From the NCBI GenBank assembly GCA_001038565.1, contig LFJO01000001.1, positions 51,629 through 87,519 of the forward strand: a stretch of 35,891 bases of DNA. The letters run 5' to 3'. Below, in pieces: positions 1-9,335 of the stretch. Below the pieces are notes generated by a model. That model was given only the letters and a program-made list of their open reading frames with translations, ran no database searches and was not told where the DNA came from. Origin of the DNA: Alkalihalobacillus pseudalcaliphilus. Its GTDB lineage: Bacteria > Bacillota > Bacilli > Bacillales > Bacillaceae_D. The position numbers were made by a program, and so were the translations under genes. Position 1 is the stretch's first letter, and every line of letters begins with the position of its first letter.

Positions 1-215
1 AAGAGTGGAAAAAGTTCAAGAAGGTGCCGATAAGGGCGTGAGGTCGACATGATCAGAGTGAAAAAAGAGCAAGAAGGTGCCGATCAGGGCGTGAGGTCGA
101 CATGATCAGAGTGAAAAAAGAGCAAGAAGGTGCCGATCAGGGCGTGAGGTCGACATGATCAGAGTGAAAAAAGAGCAAGAAGGTGCCGACCAAAACATTA
201 GGTCGACATGATATA
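1..215. repeat. 53-bp tandem repeat array, at least four copies
   Basis: The core AAGGTGCCGA recurs at 21, 74, 127 and 180 (the last copy ending C instead of A), a strict 53-bp period. Copies two and three are nearly identical, and the first and last are diverged. Each unit contains GGTCGACATGATCA, with the palindromes GTCGAC and TGATCA. The period is not a multiple of three and no reading frame runs through, so this is non-coding. The array may continue past the left edge. Repeats touch each other without unique spacers, so it is not a CRISPR array. Confidence 0.9.
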
Positions 216-324
216 AACAAGATCAAGAAGATGACTTCTAAATCATAAATACAAGAAGCCATTTTAAATTTGTGATACTAAAAAGCTCACAATCCATTCC
301 CCCTAAGTACACTTCCATACAAAA

Positions 325-366
325 AGTATCACCATATAAATTTTATAAAAAAAATGATACTATAAT
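325..366 (+). promoter_or_regulatory. Probable promoter of popT with flanking inverted repeat
   Basis: A perfect -10 hexamer TATAAT lies at 361-366, with no good -35 element at the usual distance. AGTATCA (325-331) and TGATACT (355-361) form an inverted repeat that runs into the -10. A further TGATACT lies at 273-279. This suggests a repressor or activator site, but the regulator is unknown. A leader hairpin AACACTA/TAGTGTT (388-411) follows. Confidence 0.45.
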
Positions 367-453
367 GAAGATACGAGAAAATTGAAAAACACTAGGTAAA
401 TGCATAGTGTTGTAATAGTTCTTGCACTTTAGACAAAGAAAGGGTTTGAGTTT

Positions 454-1275
454 GTGAAGCTGGAACGTTTTTTTAAGGGGATGCTAATCGGATTAACTGA
501 AGTCATTCCTGGTGTAAGTGGTGGTACAGTAGCCTTGTTGATTGGTTTATATGAGCGTTTAATTGAAGCGATAAATGGTATAACAACAAAAGAATGGAAA
601 AAGCATGCACTCTTTTTAATAAATGTAGGAATTGGAATGGGTGTTGCCATACTAGTTGCTGCAAGAGCAATTGGTTGGTTGATTGCCAATCAGCCTTATC
701 CGACGTTTTATTTTATTATGGGGCTTGTCATCGCCATTATTCCAACATTATTAAGAGATGTTAATTATCGCAAAGAGTTTCATGTGAAACATTATCTATT
801 ATTTACCATTGCAGTAGTGTTAGTTGCCTTAACCGCTCTAGCGGGTGAAGATAAAGGGGCTATCATCGTAGATTTTACGTGGCAAACCTATGCCTTTTTA
901 TTTCTATCTGGTTGGTTAGCAAGTACAGCTTTAATCTTGCCAGGGATAAGTGGATCATTAATCTTTCTTATTTTAGGCGTGTATGCGACCATTATTCAAG
1001 CGGTATCTGATTTTAACTTACCAATCCTTTTTGCGGTAGGATTTGGCGTATTAATTGGATTAGTGATTACGAGTAAAATTGTACGTTACTTCTTCTATTA
1101 TCATCGAAGTTTAACGTATGCGGTTATGATTGGAGCTGTAAGTGGCTCGATTTTTGTTATTTTCCCAGGTATTCCAGTTGGGTTTGAGATTTTTATTTGT
1201 ATCATTTCACTTATACTTGGCTTTTTAGTTGCCTATCAGCTTGGTAAAATTAAGAAAGAACCAGTCGAAAACTAA
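454..1275 (+). CDS. popT: DUF368 membrane protein, undecaprenyl-phosphate translocase (PopT type)
   Basis: This 273-residue polytopic membrane protein has the two DUF368 signatures: PGVSGGTVALLIGLYERLI near residues 19-37 and PGISGSLIFLILGVY near 162-176. They mark an internal duplication with inverted-topology halves. DUF368 proteins have been shown to recycle undecaprenyl phosphate across the membrane for envelope synthesis and to matter most at alkaline pH, which would suit an alkaliphile. The start is a GTG with an AAAGGG ribosome site 9-10 bases upstream. The gene is monocistronic, with its own promoter and the terminator at 1345. The family call is firm. The popT symbol rests on family knowledge, and the translocase role here is inferred. 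Confidence 0.88.
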   Translation: MKLERFFKGMLIGLTEVIPGVSGGTVALLIGLYERLIEAINGITTKEWKKHALFLINVGIGMGVAILVAARAIGWLIANQPYPTFYFIMGLVIAIIPTLLRDVNYRKEFHVKHYLLFTIAVVLVALTALAGEDKGAIIVDFTWQTYAFLFLSGWLASTALILPGISGSLIFLILGVYATIIQAVSDFNLPILFAVGFGVLIGLVITSKIVRYFFYYHRSLTYAVMIGAVSGSIFVIFPGIPVGFEIFICIISLILGFLVAYQLGKIKKEPVEN

Positions 1276-1344
1276 TCTTGGTTAGGACAAGCTAAGTAGT
1301 ATTGGGAAGCAAATGAAAACATTTACGAGCAAGTTGAATAAAAG

Positions 1345-1373
1345 ACGCGTCCTTTAGGGCGTTTCTTTTTTTT
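1345..1373 (+). terminator. Intrinsic terminator after popT
   Basis: A GC-rich hairpin built on ACGCGTCCT/AGGGCGT is followed by a run of eight T after a single C. It lies 70 bases after the popT stop. Confidence 0.8.
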
Positions 1374-1515
1374 GAGCGGTGATTGCTTTCCCTTCGAAGG
1401 TAAATGAGCTAAAATAGACAAAGATATGGAAAACTTTCAAAGAGCATTCGATATTTTTGAAAGGAATCGCGTACTTTAATTAATACGTATATAAATGAGA
1501 GCTTGAAAAGGAAAG

Positions 1516-1553
1516 GAGCTTTTTGTCATCAGACAAAGAAGCTCAATGAGGTG
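1516..1553 (+). promoter_or_regulatory. Stem-loop directly upstream of the yybS ribosome binding site
   Basis: GAGCTTTTTGTC (1516-1527) pairs with GACAAAGAAGCTC (1532-1544) across a four-base loop with one bulged base. The yybS ribosome site (GAGGTG, about 1548-1553) follows at once. A mini-ORF of eight codons starting TTG at 1523 and stopping TGA at 1547 sits inside the hairpin behind AGGAGC. A possible weak promoter (TTGAAA 1457-1462, TAATAC 1481-1486) lies upstream. A role in translation control is only an inference. Confidence 0.4.
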
Positions 1554-1558
1554 AACAA

Positions 1559-2494
1559 GTGGATCAAAGGAAGATCGTTGTAGAAGGAGCACTAATGGTT
1601 GCTCTCTTTATCGCTGTTTTATTGATGACTTTATTTATACCATTACTGAGTGTATTTTTGATTTGGTTTTTAGCATTCCCTTTTATCATATTTGGTAGGC
1701 GTTATCACTTACGGGCCAACGGGGTGGCTGGAGCTACGGCCCTGTTACTATCATTTATATTGACGGGTCTGATTGGGTTTATTGTGGCGTTGTTTTTTGT
1801 GGCAAGTGGTGTTGCGATTGGAGAAATTTATAAAAGGCACCAAGGTGGTTTCCCGGTTCTAATTGGAGCAGGACTTACATTTACCACGGCACTTGTCCTT
1901 TCATTTGTGGCGAGTACACTCATAGCAGGGGTAGACCCGATGACGACAATTAAGGAATCGATGTTGAATCAAATTGATTTTATTGAGTCGACATTAGGTT
2001 CTTTAGCCAATGAAGCTGTTTCTGAGCAGATGATGCAAGTAGCAGAATTTATTGTTTACTTGGGGCCGGTTATCCTTGTTACAACCGCTGTCGCTTTTGC
2101 TGTCATTACAGTAGGTTTCAGTCAGTTAATTCTTAGACGCCTTGGACTTGAGGTTACAAAAATACCACCATTCCGTGAGTGGAAATTTCCAAGAGCTTTT
2201 TTCTGGTATTACTTTATTGTTTTAATATTATCCTTTTTTAGCTTTGAAGAAGGAACCACGATGTTTTTAGTTGTGACGAACCTTTTCTTGATTTTAGGGT
2301 TTGTCATGATGGTTCAAGGCTTTAGTTTAATTTTTTACTACTTCCATGTGGTTCATCGAACAAAAGTATGGCCTTTTATTATATTAATTGTCTGTATCTT
2401 ATTTTCTCCGTTATTAGAGTTAGTAAGAATTTTAGGTATTGTTGATTTAGGATTTGAGATTCGAGCGTGGATTGATAATAAGAAGAAAAAGTAG
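1559..2494 (+). CDS. yybS: YybS family (DUF2232) integral membrane protein
   Basis: This 311-residue protein is almost entirely hydrophobic, with about eight predicted membrane segments and a charged C-terminal tail (DNKKKK). Sequence and position directly before gdpP match YybS of Bacillus, a DUF2232 protein of unknown biochemical role. Its fold is reminiscent of ECF-transporter substrate-binding subunits, but no substrate is known. The start is GTG at 1559 behind GAGGTG. The gene ends 11 bases before gdpP, so the two are very likely co-transcribed with rplI and dnaB. Confidence 0.85.
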   Translation: MDQRKIVVEGALMVALFIAVLLMTLFIPLLSVFLIWFLAFPFIIFGRRYHLRANGVAGATALLLSFILTGLIGFIVALFFVASGVAIGEIYKRHQGGFPVLIGAGLTFTTALVLSFVASTLIAGVDPMTTIKESMLNQIDFIESTLGSLANEAVSEQMMQVAEFIVYLGPVILVTTAVAFAVITVGFSQLILRRLGLEVTKIPPFREWKFPRAFFWYYFIVLILSFFSFEEGTTMFLVVTNLFLILGFVMMVQGFSLIFYYFHVVHRTKVWPFIILIVCILFSPLLELVRILGIVDLGFEIRAWIDNKKKK

Positions 2495-2505
2495 GAGCTG
2501 ACAAT

Positions 2506-4470
2506 ATGCCGAAGTTTTTAATTAGACACTTGTCCGGATATCATGTTATCGGCTTGTTTATTTTCACCTTGCTACTCGTGGTACTCATCACATACTTTCA
2601 TTGGCAGGTCGGAATTGCTGCATTTATTGGGTTTCTTGCCTTTGCGTTTTTCACATGGCGAGTAAGGAGTGCTTTTAAAAAGCAATTTGAAGAGTACGTC
2701 TCTACTTTATCTTATCGTGTGCAAAAAGCGGGGGAGGAGGCCGTTCTTCATATACCGATAGGCATGCTTCTTTATAATGAGCACTTAAGTGTTCAATGGA
2801 TGAATCCTTTTATGAACAAAGTGTTTTCAAAAGAATCATTAGGGGAAGATTTACAAAGCATTCATGATAAGCTTTTTGAGATGATGGAGGATGACTTAGA
2901 AGAGGACACTATTGAAGTCGACGGCAGCTTTTATCATGTTCAGTTAAAAAAGGATGAGCGACTCTTTTATTTTATTGACGTCACTGAAATGGAAGAAACA
3001 AAGAAATTATATAGAGATACGCAAACCGTGGTCGCTTTTCTGTTGCTTGATAATTATGATGATGTCACGCAAGGGCTTGAAGAACAAGTGCGAAGTCGTC
3101 TCGTAAGCCAGGTAACACAAGCGATTAATAATTGGGCACAAGAGAATGATATTTTTATACGTAGAAATGCATCGGATCGATTTGTCGCGATTATGAATTT
3201 TGGTGTGTTAAAAAAATTAGAAGACCATAAATTTGCCCTGATGGATCAAATAAGAGAAATTTCTGGGAAAGAACGAGTTCCTTTAACATTAAGTATTGGA
3301 ATTGGGGCCGGCGATCGTTCTGTTCGCGAACTAGGGCAGCTTGCTCAATCAAGCTTGGACTTAGCATTAGGTCGCGGTGGCGATCAGGTAGCAATCAAGC
3401 AGAAGAACGGTAAATTCCGCTTTTATGGTGGAAAATCAAATGCGGTGGAAAAAAGAACTCGAGTTCGGGCTCGTGTCATTTCGCACTCCCTTCGTGATTT
3501 TGTTTTAGATAGCGATCAAGTCATGGTGATGGGCCATAAGCATCCTGATATGGATTCGATCGGTGCCGGTATTGGTGTACTAAAAATCGCTGAGGTTAAT
3601 GAGCGAGAGGGCTATGTGATTTTGGATCCGAATGATTTAAACCCGAATGTAAGCCGGCTTATGGATGAAGTCGAAAATCACGATCATCTTTGGTCGCAGT
3701 TCATTTCCCCAGATGAAGCCTTACAGGAAGTAACGAAAAAGACATTACTTGTCATTGTTGATACCCATCGCCCGAGTATGGTCGTTGAACAGCAACTGTT
3801 GGAAAAGGTTGACCGTATCGTTGTCCTTGACCATCATCGTCGCGGTGAGGAGTTTATCGATGATCCAGTTCTTGTCTATATGGAGCCTTATGCTTCCTCA
3901 ACAGCCGAGCTTGTGACCGAGCTTTTAGAATATCAACCGAAAAAATTAAAGCTTGATCGTTTGGAAGCAACAGCGTTACTTGCGGGAATTGTTGTCGATA
4001 CGAAAAGTTTTGCGAACCGAACGGGAGCGAGAACCTTTGATGCAGCTTCCTATTTACGCTCAAATGGGGCAGATACGACTCTCGTCCAAAACCTGCTGAA
4101 GGAAGAGCTGGACCATTATGTTAAACGAGCTCAGCTTGTTGAAAATACCGAGTATTATCGTGAAGGCTATGCGATTGCAGCTGCTGATGAAGGGGATGCT
4201 TTTACACAAATCACGATTGCCCAAGCAGCCGATACTTTACTTACAATGAAAGGTGTCGATGCTTCGTTCGTTATTTCAAATCGGACGGATGGATGTGTGT
4301 CGATCAGTGCACGCTCCTTAGGTAAAGTAAATGTGCAAGTCATTATGGAAAGGCTTGGCGGTGGTGGACATTTAACAAATGCTGCAACACAGTTAGAAGA
4401 TGTTACAATAGAAGAAGCCAAACATCAACTACAAGCAGTAATTGATGAATCAATAGAAGGAGGAAATTAA
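2506..4470 (+). CDS. gdpP: Cyclic-di-AMP phosphodiesterase GdpP
   Basis: This protein hydrolyses the second messenger c-di-AMP to pApA, and so helps set potassium and osmolyte balance and cell-wall stress tolerance. At 654 residues it matches the usual length. Visible parts are two N-terminal membrane helices (about 12-50), a PAS-like domain (about 80-165), a degenerate GGDEF domain (about 170-300) and a DHH-DHHA1 catalytic module. DHH motifs are GHKHPDMDS at 343-351, VDTHRPS at about 418-424 and LDHHRRG at 441-447. The C-terminal glycine motif [10 protein letters not shown] binds the substrate phosphates. A clean AGGAG precedes the ATG. It is followed one base later by rplI, so translational coupling is likely. 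Confidence 0.95.
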   Translation: MPKFLIRHLSGYHVIGLFIFTLLLVVLITYFHWQVGIAAFIGFLAFAFFTWRVRSAFKKQFEEYVSTLSYRVQKAGEEAVLHIPIGMLLYNEHLSVQWMNPFMNKVFSKESLGEDLQSIHDKLFEMMEDDLEEDTIEVDGSFYHVQLKKDERLFYFIDVTEMEETKKLYRDTQTVVAFLLLDNYDDVTQGLEEQVRSRLVSQVTQAINNWAQENDIFIRRNASDRFVAIMNFGVLKKLEDHKFALMDQIREISGKERVPLTLSIGIGAGDRSVRELGQLAQSSLDLALGRGGDQVAIKQKNGKFRFYGGKSNAVEKRTRVRARVISHSLRDFVLDSDQVMVMGHKHPDMDSIGAGIGVLKIAEVNEREGYVILDPNDLNPNVSRLMDEVENHDHLWSQFISPDEALQEVTKKTLLVIVDTHRPSMVVEQQLLEKVDRIVVLDHHRRGEEFIDDPVLVYMEPYASSTAELVTELLEYQPKKLKLDRLEATALLAGIVVDTKSFANRTGARTFDAASYLRSNGADTTLVQNLLKEELDHYVKRAQLVENTEYYREGYAIAAADEGDAFTQITIAQAADTLLTMKGVDASFVISNRTDGCVSISARSLGKVNVQVIMERLGGGGHLTNAATQLEDVTIEEAKHQLQAVIDESIEGGN

Positions 4471-4471
4471 A

Positions 4472-4915
4472 GTGAAAGTCATATTCTTAGAAGATGTAAA
4501 AGGAAAAGGAAAAAAAGGCGAAGTTAAAAACGTATCAGAAGGGTATGCACGTAACTTCTTATTTCCAAAAAATTTAGCGGTAGAAGCTAATAACTCTAAT
4601 ATCAAGGATTTGGAAGCGAAAAAGAAAAGTGCAAACAAGAAAGTGCAAGAGGAACTAGAAGAGGCAAAAGCATATAAAGAAAAATTAGAAGCACAGGAAG
4701 TAACGATTAAGGCAAAAGCTGGAGAAGGTGGCCGCTTATTTGGGGCTGTCTCAACGAAACAAATTGCTGAAACATTAGCGAGTCTAAAGTTAAAAGTCGA
4801 TAAACGTAAGATCTTATTAAATGATCCAATTCGTTCATTAGGTTATACAAATGTACCAATTAAGATTCACCCAGAGGTTATTGCCACGGTAAAAGTACAC
4901 GTTGTCGAGCAGTAA
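4472..4915 (+). CDS. rplI: 50S ribosomal protein bL9
   Basis: This 147-residue ribosomal large-subunit protein has the family signature at its N-terminus, with GKGKKGEV then [17 protein letters not shown] long charged connecting helix (about 45-75) and the C-terminal RNA-binding domain follow, and length is normal. The start is GTG at 4472 with AAGGAGG overlapping the end of gdpP. bL9 binds 23S rRNA near the L1 stalk and helps frame maintenance. It sits between gdpP and dnaB as in Bacillus. Confidence 0.97.
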   Translation: MKVIFLEDVKGKGKKGEVKNVSEGYARNFLFPKNLAVEANNSNIKDLEAKKKSANKKVQEELEEAKAYKEKLEAQEVTIKAKAGEGGRLFGAVSTKQIAETLASLKLKVDKRKILLNDPIRSLGYTNVPIKIHPEVIATVKVHVVEQ

Positions 4916-4957
4916 TCGAATTGGAAGAATAAACCGATTGAGAAAGGGAAGTTCAGA

Positions 4958-6322
4958 ATGAGTGATTTATTTGCCGACCGTACACCGCCACAAAATATAG
5001 AAGCTGAACAAGCGGTTCTAGGAGCTATTTTCTTAGAAGATTCTGCTTTAGTAACTGCGACGGAACGCTTGCAGCCTGAGGATTTTTATCGTGCCTCACA
5101 TCAACGAATCTATGAAATTATGTTGGACTTGGCTGAAAAAGGGGAGCCGGTAGATTTAGTCACGATTACAGCTGAACTTCAAGATCGTCAATGGTTAGAT
5201 GATGTCGGTGGCGTCTCCTATTTAGCTGATTTATCGAATGCCGTACCGACGGCAGCCAATGTCGAGTACTATAGCCGAATTGTTGAGGAAAAATCAGTGC
5301 TGCGCCGTTTAATTAAAGTGGCGACACATATCGCAGCAGAAGGCTATCAAAGTGATGATGAAGTCGATGCGATTTTAGACGATGCCGAGAAAACGATTCT
5401 TGACGTAGCTCAGCGTAAAAATACGAGTGCGTTCGTTACGATTAAAGATGTTTTAGTGGAAACATATGAAAATATTGAGATGCTCCAAAATCAAAAAGGT
5501 GATATTACCGGTATTCCAACCGGTTTCCTTGAGCTTGATAAAATGACAGCTGGTTTCCAGCGCAATGATTTAATTATCGTTGCCGCCCGTCCATCCGTAG
5601 GTAAAACCGCCTTTGCTTTAAATATCGCTCAAAACGTGGCCACAAAAACGAGTGAGAACGTGGCGATATTTAGTTTAGAGATGGGGGCCAGTCAACTCGT
5701 GCAGCGTATGCTATGTGCCGAAGGAAATATTGACGCTCAACGAATGAGAACGGGTGCACTAACGTCAGAGGATTGGCAAAAGCTGACGATGGCGATGGGT
5801 AGTTTGGCGAAGGCTGGTATTTACATTGATGATACACCAGGGATTAAAGTTGGTGAGATTCGAGCGAAATGTCGCCGTCTAAAACAAGAAAGTGGTCTCG
5901 GTATGATTATGATCGATTACCTTCAGCTTATTCAAGGAAATGGTCGTAGTGGTGAGAACCGTCAACAGGAAGTTTCGGAAATCTCTCGTACGTTAAAAGG
6001 GATTGCTCGTGAACTCGAAGTTCCTGTTATTGCTTTATCACAGCTTTCTCGTGGTGTAGAATCACGTCAGGATAAGCGCCCGATGATGTCTGATATCAGG
6101 GAATCGGGAAGTATTGAGCAGGATGCCGATATTGTCGCCTTCTTATATCGTGATGACTACTATGATAAAGAGTCCGAGAACCAAAATATTATTGAAATTA
6201 TCATTGCCAAGCAACGTAACGGTCCCGTTGGAACGGTAGAGTTGGCATTTGTGAAGGAATATAATAAGTTCGTTAATCTAGATAGGCGTCACGAAGAACG
6301 CGATATGCCGCCAGGTGCATAG
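4958..6322 (+). CDS. dnaB: Replicative DNA helicase (DnaB family; called DnaC in B. subtilis)
   Basis: This hexameric 5'-3' helicase unwinds DNA at the replication fork. Its 454 residues show the N-terminal primase-interacting domain (about 10-110), a linker, and the RecA-like motor. Walker A is ARPSVGKT (210-217), Walker B lies in MIMIDYLQLIQG, and QLSRGVESR is the DNA-binding/arginine region. The C-terminus is short and charged. It begins 43 bases after rplI and ends at the strong terminator at 6331, closing the yybS-gdpP-rplI-dnaB unit. Confidence 0.96.
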   Translation: MSDLFADRTPPQNIEAEQAVLGAIFLEDSALVTATERLQPEDFYRASHQRIYEIMLDLAEKGEPVDLVTITAELQDRQWLDDVGGVSYLADLSNAVPTAANVEYYSRIVEEKSVLRRLIKVATHIAAEGYQSDDEVDAILDDAEKTILDVAQRKNTSAFVTIKDVLVETYENIEMLQNQKGDITGIPTGFLELDKMTAGFQRNDLIIVAARPSVGKTAFALNIAQNVATKTSENVAIFSLEMGASQLVQRMLCAEGNIDAQRMRTGALTSEDWQKLTMAMGSLAKAGIYIDDTPGIKVGEIRAKCRRLKQESGLGMIMIDYLQLIQGNGRSGENRQQEVSEISRTLKGIARELEVPVIALSQLSRGVESRQDKRPMMSDIRESGSIEQDADIVAFLYRDDYYDKESENQNIIEIIIAKQRNGPVGTVELAFVKEYNKFVNLDRRHEERDMPPGA

Positions 6323-6330
6323 CCTTAATG

Positions 6331-6373
6331 AACCTTACTAATTGTTAGCTGAGACAATTGGTAAGGTTTTTTG
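6331..6373 (+). terminator. Strong intrinsic terminator after dnaB
   Basis: A 15-bp stem (AACCTTACTAATTGT with ACAATTGGTAAGGTT, one wobble pair) with an 8-base loop runs into six T. It starts 9 bases after the dnaB stop. Confidence 0.95.
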
Positions 6374-6663
6374 GTATGGGAGTTGCTTATGGGCGATAGC
6401 TTGTGCCGTGAAGTTAGTTCGTCATCCATCTCACGATAAATGACCTTAGTAGGACAGTGCTCCCTGTTTGTGCGGCTGACTCCTGATGGTGATCGAGTTG
6501 TAAACGTGCCAACAGTTTGAAAAGCCGCCACTACTTTCATCTTTGTTAGTGGCGGAGTGAATGGGGCTTCACCATGTGGGTTTTGTATGGGAGTTAGTGC
6601 GAATGCTCATGTGCCGAGCTTTGTTCGTCGCTACCGAAAATCATGCTGCGCGTCCTGCGGGGT
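6374..6663. repeat. Gene-free spacer with a diverged direct repeat and a 9-bp hairpin
   Basis: No convincing gene is present. Two diverged copies of a roughly 50-bp element start with TATGGGAGTT at 6375 and 6586. They share GTGCCG (6403, 6611) and GTTCGTC (6417, 6623) in the same order. Between them CCGCCACTA (6525-6533) and TAGTGGCGG (6547-6555) form a perfect 9-bp inverted repeat without a T tract. The stretch is more GC-rich than its neighbours. Confidence 0.55.
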
Positions 6664-6789
6664 GGCACTGAGCTAATCGGCGCAGCCAGCGGATATACGG
6701 CAACGAGTATGTATCATTGGTTGTTGCTAGGAATGGGATTAATTCTATTATGCTCTATTTACTATTTTAGAAGACTGAGAACCTCATAG
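6664..6789 (+). pseudogene. Possible C-terminal remnant of a membrane transporter
   Basis: One frame reads 41 codons ending in TAG at 6787-6789: a GTELIGAASGY start, a hydrophobic segment WLLLGMGLILLCSIYYF and a basic tail RRLRTS. This resembles the last transmembrane helix of a major-facilitator transporter, and there is no start codon context or intact upstream part. It could equally be a chance open stretch within intergenic repeat DNA. Confidence 0.3.
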
Positions 6790-6856
6790 TTCAGAACTAA
6801 CGGTCGTACATGTACTTATCATGACATTACGTCCTTTTTTTTATAGTTTCATAGCT

Positions 6857-6934
6857 TTTTGACGAACAAATTATAACACTACTAATATAAATGTTCGTGT
6901 TTTTGTTGACGCACAATTAGTGAGTTGGTATACT
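6857..6934 (+). promoter_or_regulatory. purA promoter with paired PurR boxes
   Basis: A near-consensus sigma-A promoter has TTGACG at 6906-6911, a 17-base spacer and TATACT at 6929-6934. Upstream, two inverted PurBox-like sites carry the CGAAC core: GACGAACAAAT from 6861, and ATGTTCGTGT at 6891-6900 on the opposite strand. Spacing fits the PurR operators known from Bacillus pur genes, so repression by PurR, relieved by PRPP, is expected. Confidence 0.8.
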
Positions 6935-6976
6935 AATTAATGGATTTGATTACTATTACTCGGCTTTTAAGCCTGA

Positions 6977-8278
<1,302 letters not shown>

Positions 8279-8333
8279 AAAAATGATGGTTTGATATATG
8301 CAGGTCAAGGTTATACTAAAAATAATACGTAAG

Positions 8334-8380
8334 AAAACAACGAAAACACAAGTTTCGACTTGCGTTTTCGTATTGTTTTC
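8334..8380 (+). terminator. Long hairpin terminator after purA
   Basis: CGAAAACACAAGT (8341-8353) pairs with ACTTGCGTTTTCG (8358-8370) around a TTCG tetraloop. The stem continues outward through AAAACAA and TTGTTTT with a two-base bulge. The trailing T run is short but the position fits. Confidence 0.7.
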
Positions 8381-8453
8381 GATATGATGGTGAAGGTTGT
8401 TCGGAGGTCTGAATGATTGGTGAAGATTAAATAAAATTATTTTGTATAAACAC

Positions 8454-8482
8454 TTGCAGTTAAGTTTTCTGTATGTTATTAT
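8454..8482 (+). promoter_or_regulatory. Promoter of the tRNA cluster
   Basis: TTGCAG at 8454-8459, a 17-base spacer and TATTAT at 8477-8482, about 40 bases before the first tRNA. Confidence 0.65.
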
Positions 8483-8523
8483 AAATCTTGTCGCTAAGGC
8501 AAGTGGACAAGTAAAAAAGAAAT

Positions 8524-8599
8524 GAGCCATTAGCTCAGTCGGTAGAGCATCTGACTTTTAATCAGAGGGTCGAAGGTTCAAGTCCTTCATGGCTCACCA
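8524..8599 (+). tRNA. tRNA-Lys (anticodon TTT)
   Basis: A 76-base cloverleaf with acceptor GAGCCAT/ATGGCTC, D arm TAGCTCAGTCGGTAGAGC and anticodon loop CTTTTAA (TTT). The T arm is AAGGTTCAAGTCCTT and the 3' CCA is encoded. Confidence 0.97.
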
Positions 8600-8614
8600 T
8601 TCATTTTCTGTAGT

Positions 8615-8689
8615 GGCCCGTTGGTCAAGCGGTTAAGACACCGCCCTTTCACGGCGGTAACACGGGTTCGAATCCCGTACGGGTCACCA
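8615..8689 (+). tRNA. tRNA-Glu (anticodon TTC)
   Basis: A 75-base cloverleaf with acceptor GGCCCGT/ACGGGTC, anticodon stem CCGCC/GGCGG with loop CTTTCAC (TTC), T arm ACGGGTTCGAATCCCGT and encoded CCA. Confidence 0.97.
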
Positions 8690-8718
8690 TTTTTACTTTT
8701 AATCTATGTTTTACATAT

Positions 8719-8795
8719 GGTCCGGTAGTTCAGTTGGTTAGAATGCCTGCCTGTCACGCAGGAGGTCGCGGGTTCGAGTCCCGTCCGGACCGCCA
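8719..8795 (+). tRNA. tRNA-Asp (anticodon GTC)
   Basis: A 77-base cloverleaf with acceptor GGTCCGG/CCGGACC, anticodon stem CCTGC/GCAGG with loop CTGTCAC (GTC), GGTTCGAGTCC T arm and encoded CCA after discriminator G. Confidence 0.97.
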
Positions 8796-8828
8796 TGAGT
8801 TTTATGAATCGGTTTAATTTTTGTATGT

Positions 8829-8904
8829 GGCTTGGTAGCTCAGTCGGTAGAGCAATGGACTGAAAATCCATGTGTCGGCGGTTCGATTCCGTCCCAAGCC
8901 ACCA
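8829..8904 (+). tRNA. tRNA-Phe (anticodon GAA)
   Basis: A 76-base cloverleaf with acceptor GGCTTGG/CCAAGCC, anticodon stem TGGAC/ATCCA region with loop containing GAA, T arm GGTTCGATTCC and encoded CCA. Confidence 0.97.
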
Positions 8905-8913
8905 TTTTTTTAT

Positions 8914-8986
<73 letters not shown>

Positions 8987-9013
8987 CTTTATATAGATTT
9001 TCCCTTTTTGTTC

Positions 9014-9037
9014 AGTATGCAAAGGCATACTTTTTTA
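9014..9037 (+). terminator. Terminator of the tRNA cluster
   Basis: AGTATGC-AAAG-GCATACT hairpin whose last T begins a T-rich tract. Confidence 0.9.
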
Positions 9038-9085
9038 TTTGAATAAAAGAGATAGAAAATTTTTGAATGGTTATTAGTTTTTTAT

Positions 9086-9140
9086 AAAAGAGCTATTCCA
9101 AAAAAGCGGTATATACGCTTTGTGGAATAGCTCTTTTTTT
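9086..9140 (+). terminator. Large stand-alone hairpin with T tract
   Basis: AAAAGAGCTATTCCA (9086-9100) pairs perfectly with TGGAATAGCTCTTTT from 9123. An inner AAAGCG/CGCTTT stem is capped by GTATATA, and eight T follow. No gene lies between it and the tRNA terminator, so it may be a backup terminator, a relic of a lost gene, or a dispersed hairpin element. Confidence 0.7.
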
Positions 9141-9186
9141 TGCATGGCCTGCCAATCGGCAAGTTTTCAAATGTATAGGGAACTTA

Positions 9187-9240
9187 TTGACTATAGATTC
9201 TATTGCGATTTACTTTCGGAATATATTAGTCTGCTAATAT
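9187..9240 (+). promoter_or_regulatory. Possible promoter/operator of the lipoprotein gene
   Basis: TTGACT at 9187-9192 could be a -35, though its -10 is poor. A perfect palindrome ATATTAG-TCTG-CTAATAT lies at 9223-9240 and could serve as an operator or contain a -10 (TAATAT). Confidence 0.3.
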
Positions 9241-9335
9241 GTAGAAAATTTTTATTTTAATTCCATATGACTAATGCTAAGATTTTTTTAGGTACAAATA
9301 AGAGCTTTCAAATGAATAGAGTAGGAGAGATGTTA

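Noticed and set aside
1-215. CRISPR array
   Set aside because: The 53-bp units are contiguous with no unique spacers, and no cas genes are present. The same holds for the 51-bp array at 12715-13135.
388-411. Riboswitch in the popT leader
   Set aside because: Only a single 7-bp hairpin is visible and no known riboswitch core is recognised.
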